The translations under genes were made by a program, and so were the position numbers. Positions 5,571 through 6,516 of a stretch of 6,516 nucleotides of DNA are shown here, piece after piece. How positions within the stretch are numbered: position 1 is the stretch's first letter; each line of letters opens with the position of its first letter. Source of the stretch: DASUXY01 sp036377675. Its GTDB lineage: Bacteria; Bacillota; Bacilli; Bacillales; Amphibacillaceae. Under the pieces are notes generated by a model, which was not told where the DNA came from, did no database searches, and saw only the letters and a list, made by a program, of their open reading frames with translations. Where the stretch lies: contig DASUXY010000058.1 of NCBI GenBank assembly GCA_036377675.1, positions 1 through 6,516 of the forward strand, read 5' to 3'.

Positions 5571-5714
5571 CTATTCCTGTTGATTTAGAAGGGGCAATGA
5601 TGGACTAGCAGTCTTTTCTTTTACAGGCTCCTGCCGGATAGAGACTAGTTGCTCACATTCTTGACAAAATAAAGCCCCGAAATGAAGTTTTGTTCCACAT
5701 TCTTTACAGTACAT
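5571..5714 (-). CDS. 47-residue zinc-ribbon protein (possible N-terminal part of a split gene)
   Basis: A short frame with a clear zinc ribbon: MYCKECGTKLHFGALFCQEC, that is Cys-x2-Cys, a Gly turn, then Cys-x2-Cys (C3, C6, C17, C20), ideal for one structural zinc. A charged, Ser/Pro-rich linker follows (EPVKEKTASPSLP) before the TAG stop at 5571. The ATG at 5714 has a GGGGGGAT ribosome binding site and a good promoter just upstream (5738-5765). Stand-alone ribbons of this length exist, but this type is usually the N-terminal module of a longer protein. The domain expected next is encoded directly downstream, one base out of frame (5251-5565). A one-base loss in the CCCC run at 5591-5594 would explain this; the repaired junction would read SLPPSKSTGIESVREG. 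A sequencing error or programmed frameshift would look the same. Confidence 0.72.
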   Translation of the reverse strand: MYCKECGTKLHFGALFCQECEQLVSIRQEPVKEKTASPSLPLLNQQE

Positions 5715-5737
5715 TCCATCCCCCCTTATTCACAACT

Positions 5738-5765
5738 ATTATAACATTCTAATTACAATTGTATA
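5738..5765 (-). promoter_or_regulatory. Extended -10 promoter of the zinc-ribbon gene
   Basis: The minus strand has a perfect TATAAT (5738-5743) preceded by TGT (5744-5746), an extended -10. TATACA (5760-5765) is the -35 after a 16-base spacer (4 of 6 matches). Transcription would start near 5731, about 17 bases before the ATG at 5714. Confidence 0.72.
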
Positions 5766-5912
5766 CCAACCATTGAAAAACCATGAATGTTCCATTATTA
5801 AAAACCTCCTTTTAGGAAAGCGATAGAAAATAAAACCCTACTCGAAAAAACTTATAATTCATAAAGTGTTGTTCATTGCTCACCCTCCATAACTGCTAGA
5901 CAGACATCCTTT

Positions 5913-6516
5913 TCACCTTTTTTCAACTGCTTGAGAGGAATAAATACGCACGGTCATTTTTCCGTTCTTTGCCTTTGAGCGTATTAAGATCGGATGATTG
6001 TATTCATTTTTAAAAACAAAATCTGGCCCCCACCAACTGACTGTCGCATCTTTCCCCGGAGGAACGTATGGGACCGTACGACTATGTGAATATCGCTCGA
6101 TCATTTGAATACCCTCTAAGTTAACGGCATTAAATAAAGTTGATGATACTTGGCAAATACCACCACCTATATCTTCGGATAACTCTCCTCTTACAATTAC
6201 TGGGGCACGCTTATATCCTTTTTCTTTCGTACGTTTTCCAACAACTTCATTGAATGAAAATTTTTCTCCTGGAAAAACGACATGATTGTTGATGGATGTC
6301 GCTGCTAAATAAATGTTGTGGGACCGTTCTTTATTACTTTCGTTATAATACGTCTGAAAACTCCCGATTTCCTGAACACGTATTTCCGCAAGTAATTCAC
6401 TATCTACTCGTGGATAAATTAACTTTTTTGGGATTAACATTTTTTTCATACGTTCATTACTGTAAAAAAATGTATAAAACATTTCCTGAAAAGTGAGGCG
6501 GTCCAATATTACTCCC
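5913..6516 (-). CDS. VanW family protein (YoaR-like), C-terminal 200 residues; 5' end outside window
   Basis: VanW-domain protein. Numbered from the window edge, IYPRVDSELLAEIRVQEIG lies near 33-51, then HNIYLAATSINNHVVFPGEKFSFN near 66-89, GGGICQVSSTLFNAV near 117-131, RYSHSRTVPYVPPGKDATVSW near 141-161 and FKNEYNHPILIRS near 168-180, the full VanW signature. The role is unknown; YoaR-like members are exported or cell-wall associated and have been linked by context to peptidoglycan. A TTG at 6506 could be read as a start, but the frame is open to the window edge. The residues before the domain (ILDRLTFQEMFYTFFY) resemble the linker that precedes VanW in longer Bacillus homologues I recall. 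I therefore treat the gene as cut, with any signal peptide lying beyond 6516. No clear terminator follows the stop at 5913. Confidence 0.92.
   Translation of the reverse strand, partial: GVILDRLTFQEMFYTFFYSNERMKKMLIPKKLIYPRVDSELLAEIRVQEIGSFQTYYNESNKERSHNIYLAATSINNHVVFPGEKFSFNEVVGKRTKEKGYKRAPVIVRGELSEDIGGGICQVSSTLFNAVNLEGIQMIERYSHSRTVPYVPPGKDATVSWWGPDFVFKNEYNHPILIRSKAKNGKMTVRIYSSQAVEKR

Noticed and set aside
6296..6496. Plus-strand open frame over the VanW gene
   Set aside because: It is antisense to a strongly conserved VanW domain region and shows no motif.
6504..6506. TTG as the start of the VanW protein
   Set aside because: The frame is open to the window edge, and the preceding residues look like the linker of longer homologues, so the true start is probably outside the window.
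1..6516. CRISPR arrays, insertion sequences, prophage or att repeats
   Set aside because: No spaced direct repeats, transposase or integrase fragments, or terminal inverted repeats were seen on either strand.

Overview
The window looks like chromosomal DNA of a low-to-moderate-GC Bacillaceae member (Bacillus, Anoxybacillus or Geobacillus type; the genus cannot be fixed from sequence alone). The grounds are strong GGAGG-type ribosome binding sites, sigma-A-like promoters, a B. subtilis-like ThiT, a YoaR-like VanW protein and a short Bacillus-type CstA. All protein genes lie on the minus strand. The only plus-strand gene is one tRNA-Pro.

Layout in plus coordinates, with transcription running right to left: 1-629 holds a small protein ending in Cys-Cys, followed 42 bases on by an ArsA/Get3-type ATPase cut by the window edge. 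689-2434 is cstA (peptide/pyruvate transporter), with a sigma-A-like promoter and a strong hairpin in front of it. 2580-3992 is an unassigned polytopic transporter whose leader RNA can fold over its own ribosome binding site. 4149-4316 is a complete tRNA-Pro(GGG) unit with promoter, tRNA and bidirectional terminator. 4374-4955 is thiT (ECF thiamine S-component) behind a 295-base leader region without a canonical TPP riboswitch. 5251-5714 holds a tiny zinc-ribbon ORF and a downstream acidic domain in another frame, possibly one gene broken by a one-base loss. 5913-6516 is the C-terminal part of a VanW/YoaR-like protein whose start lies outside the window.

The genes do not form one pathway. Uptake dominates: CstA for carbon-starvation nutrients, the unassigned permease beside it, and ThiT for thiamine. 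The observations most worth following are the predicted ribosome-binding-site-occluding leader of the unassigned permease (3994-4072), the pairing of a Cys-Cys-ended small protein with an ArsA-type ATPase (1-629), and the split zinc-ribbon gene (5251-5714).
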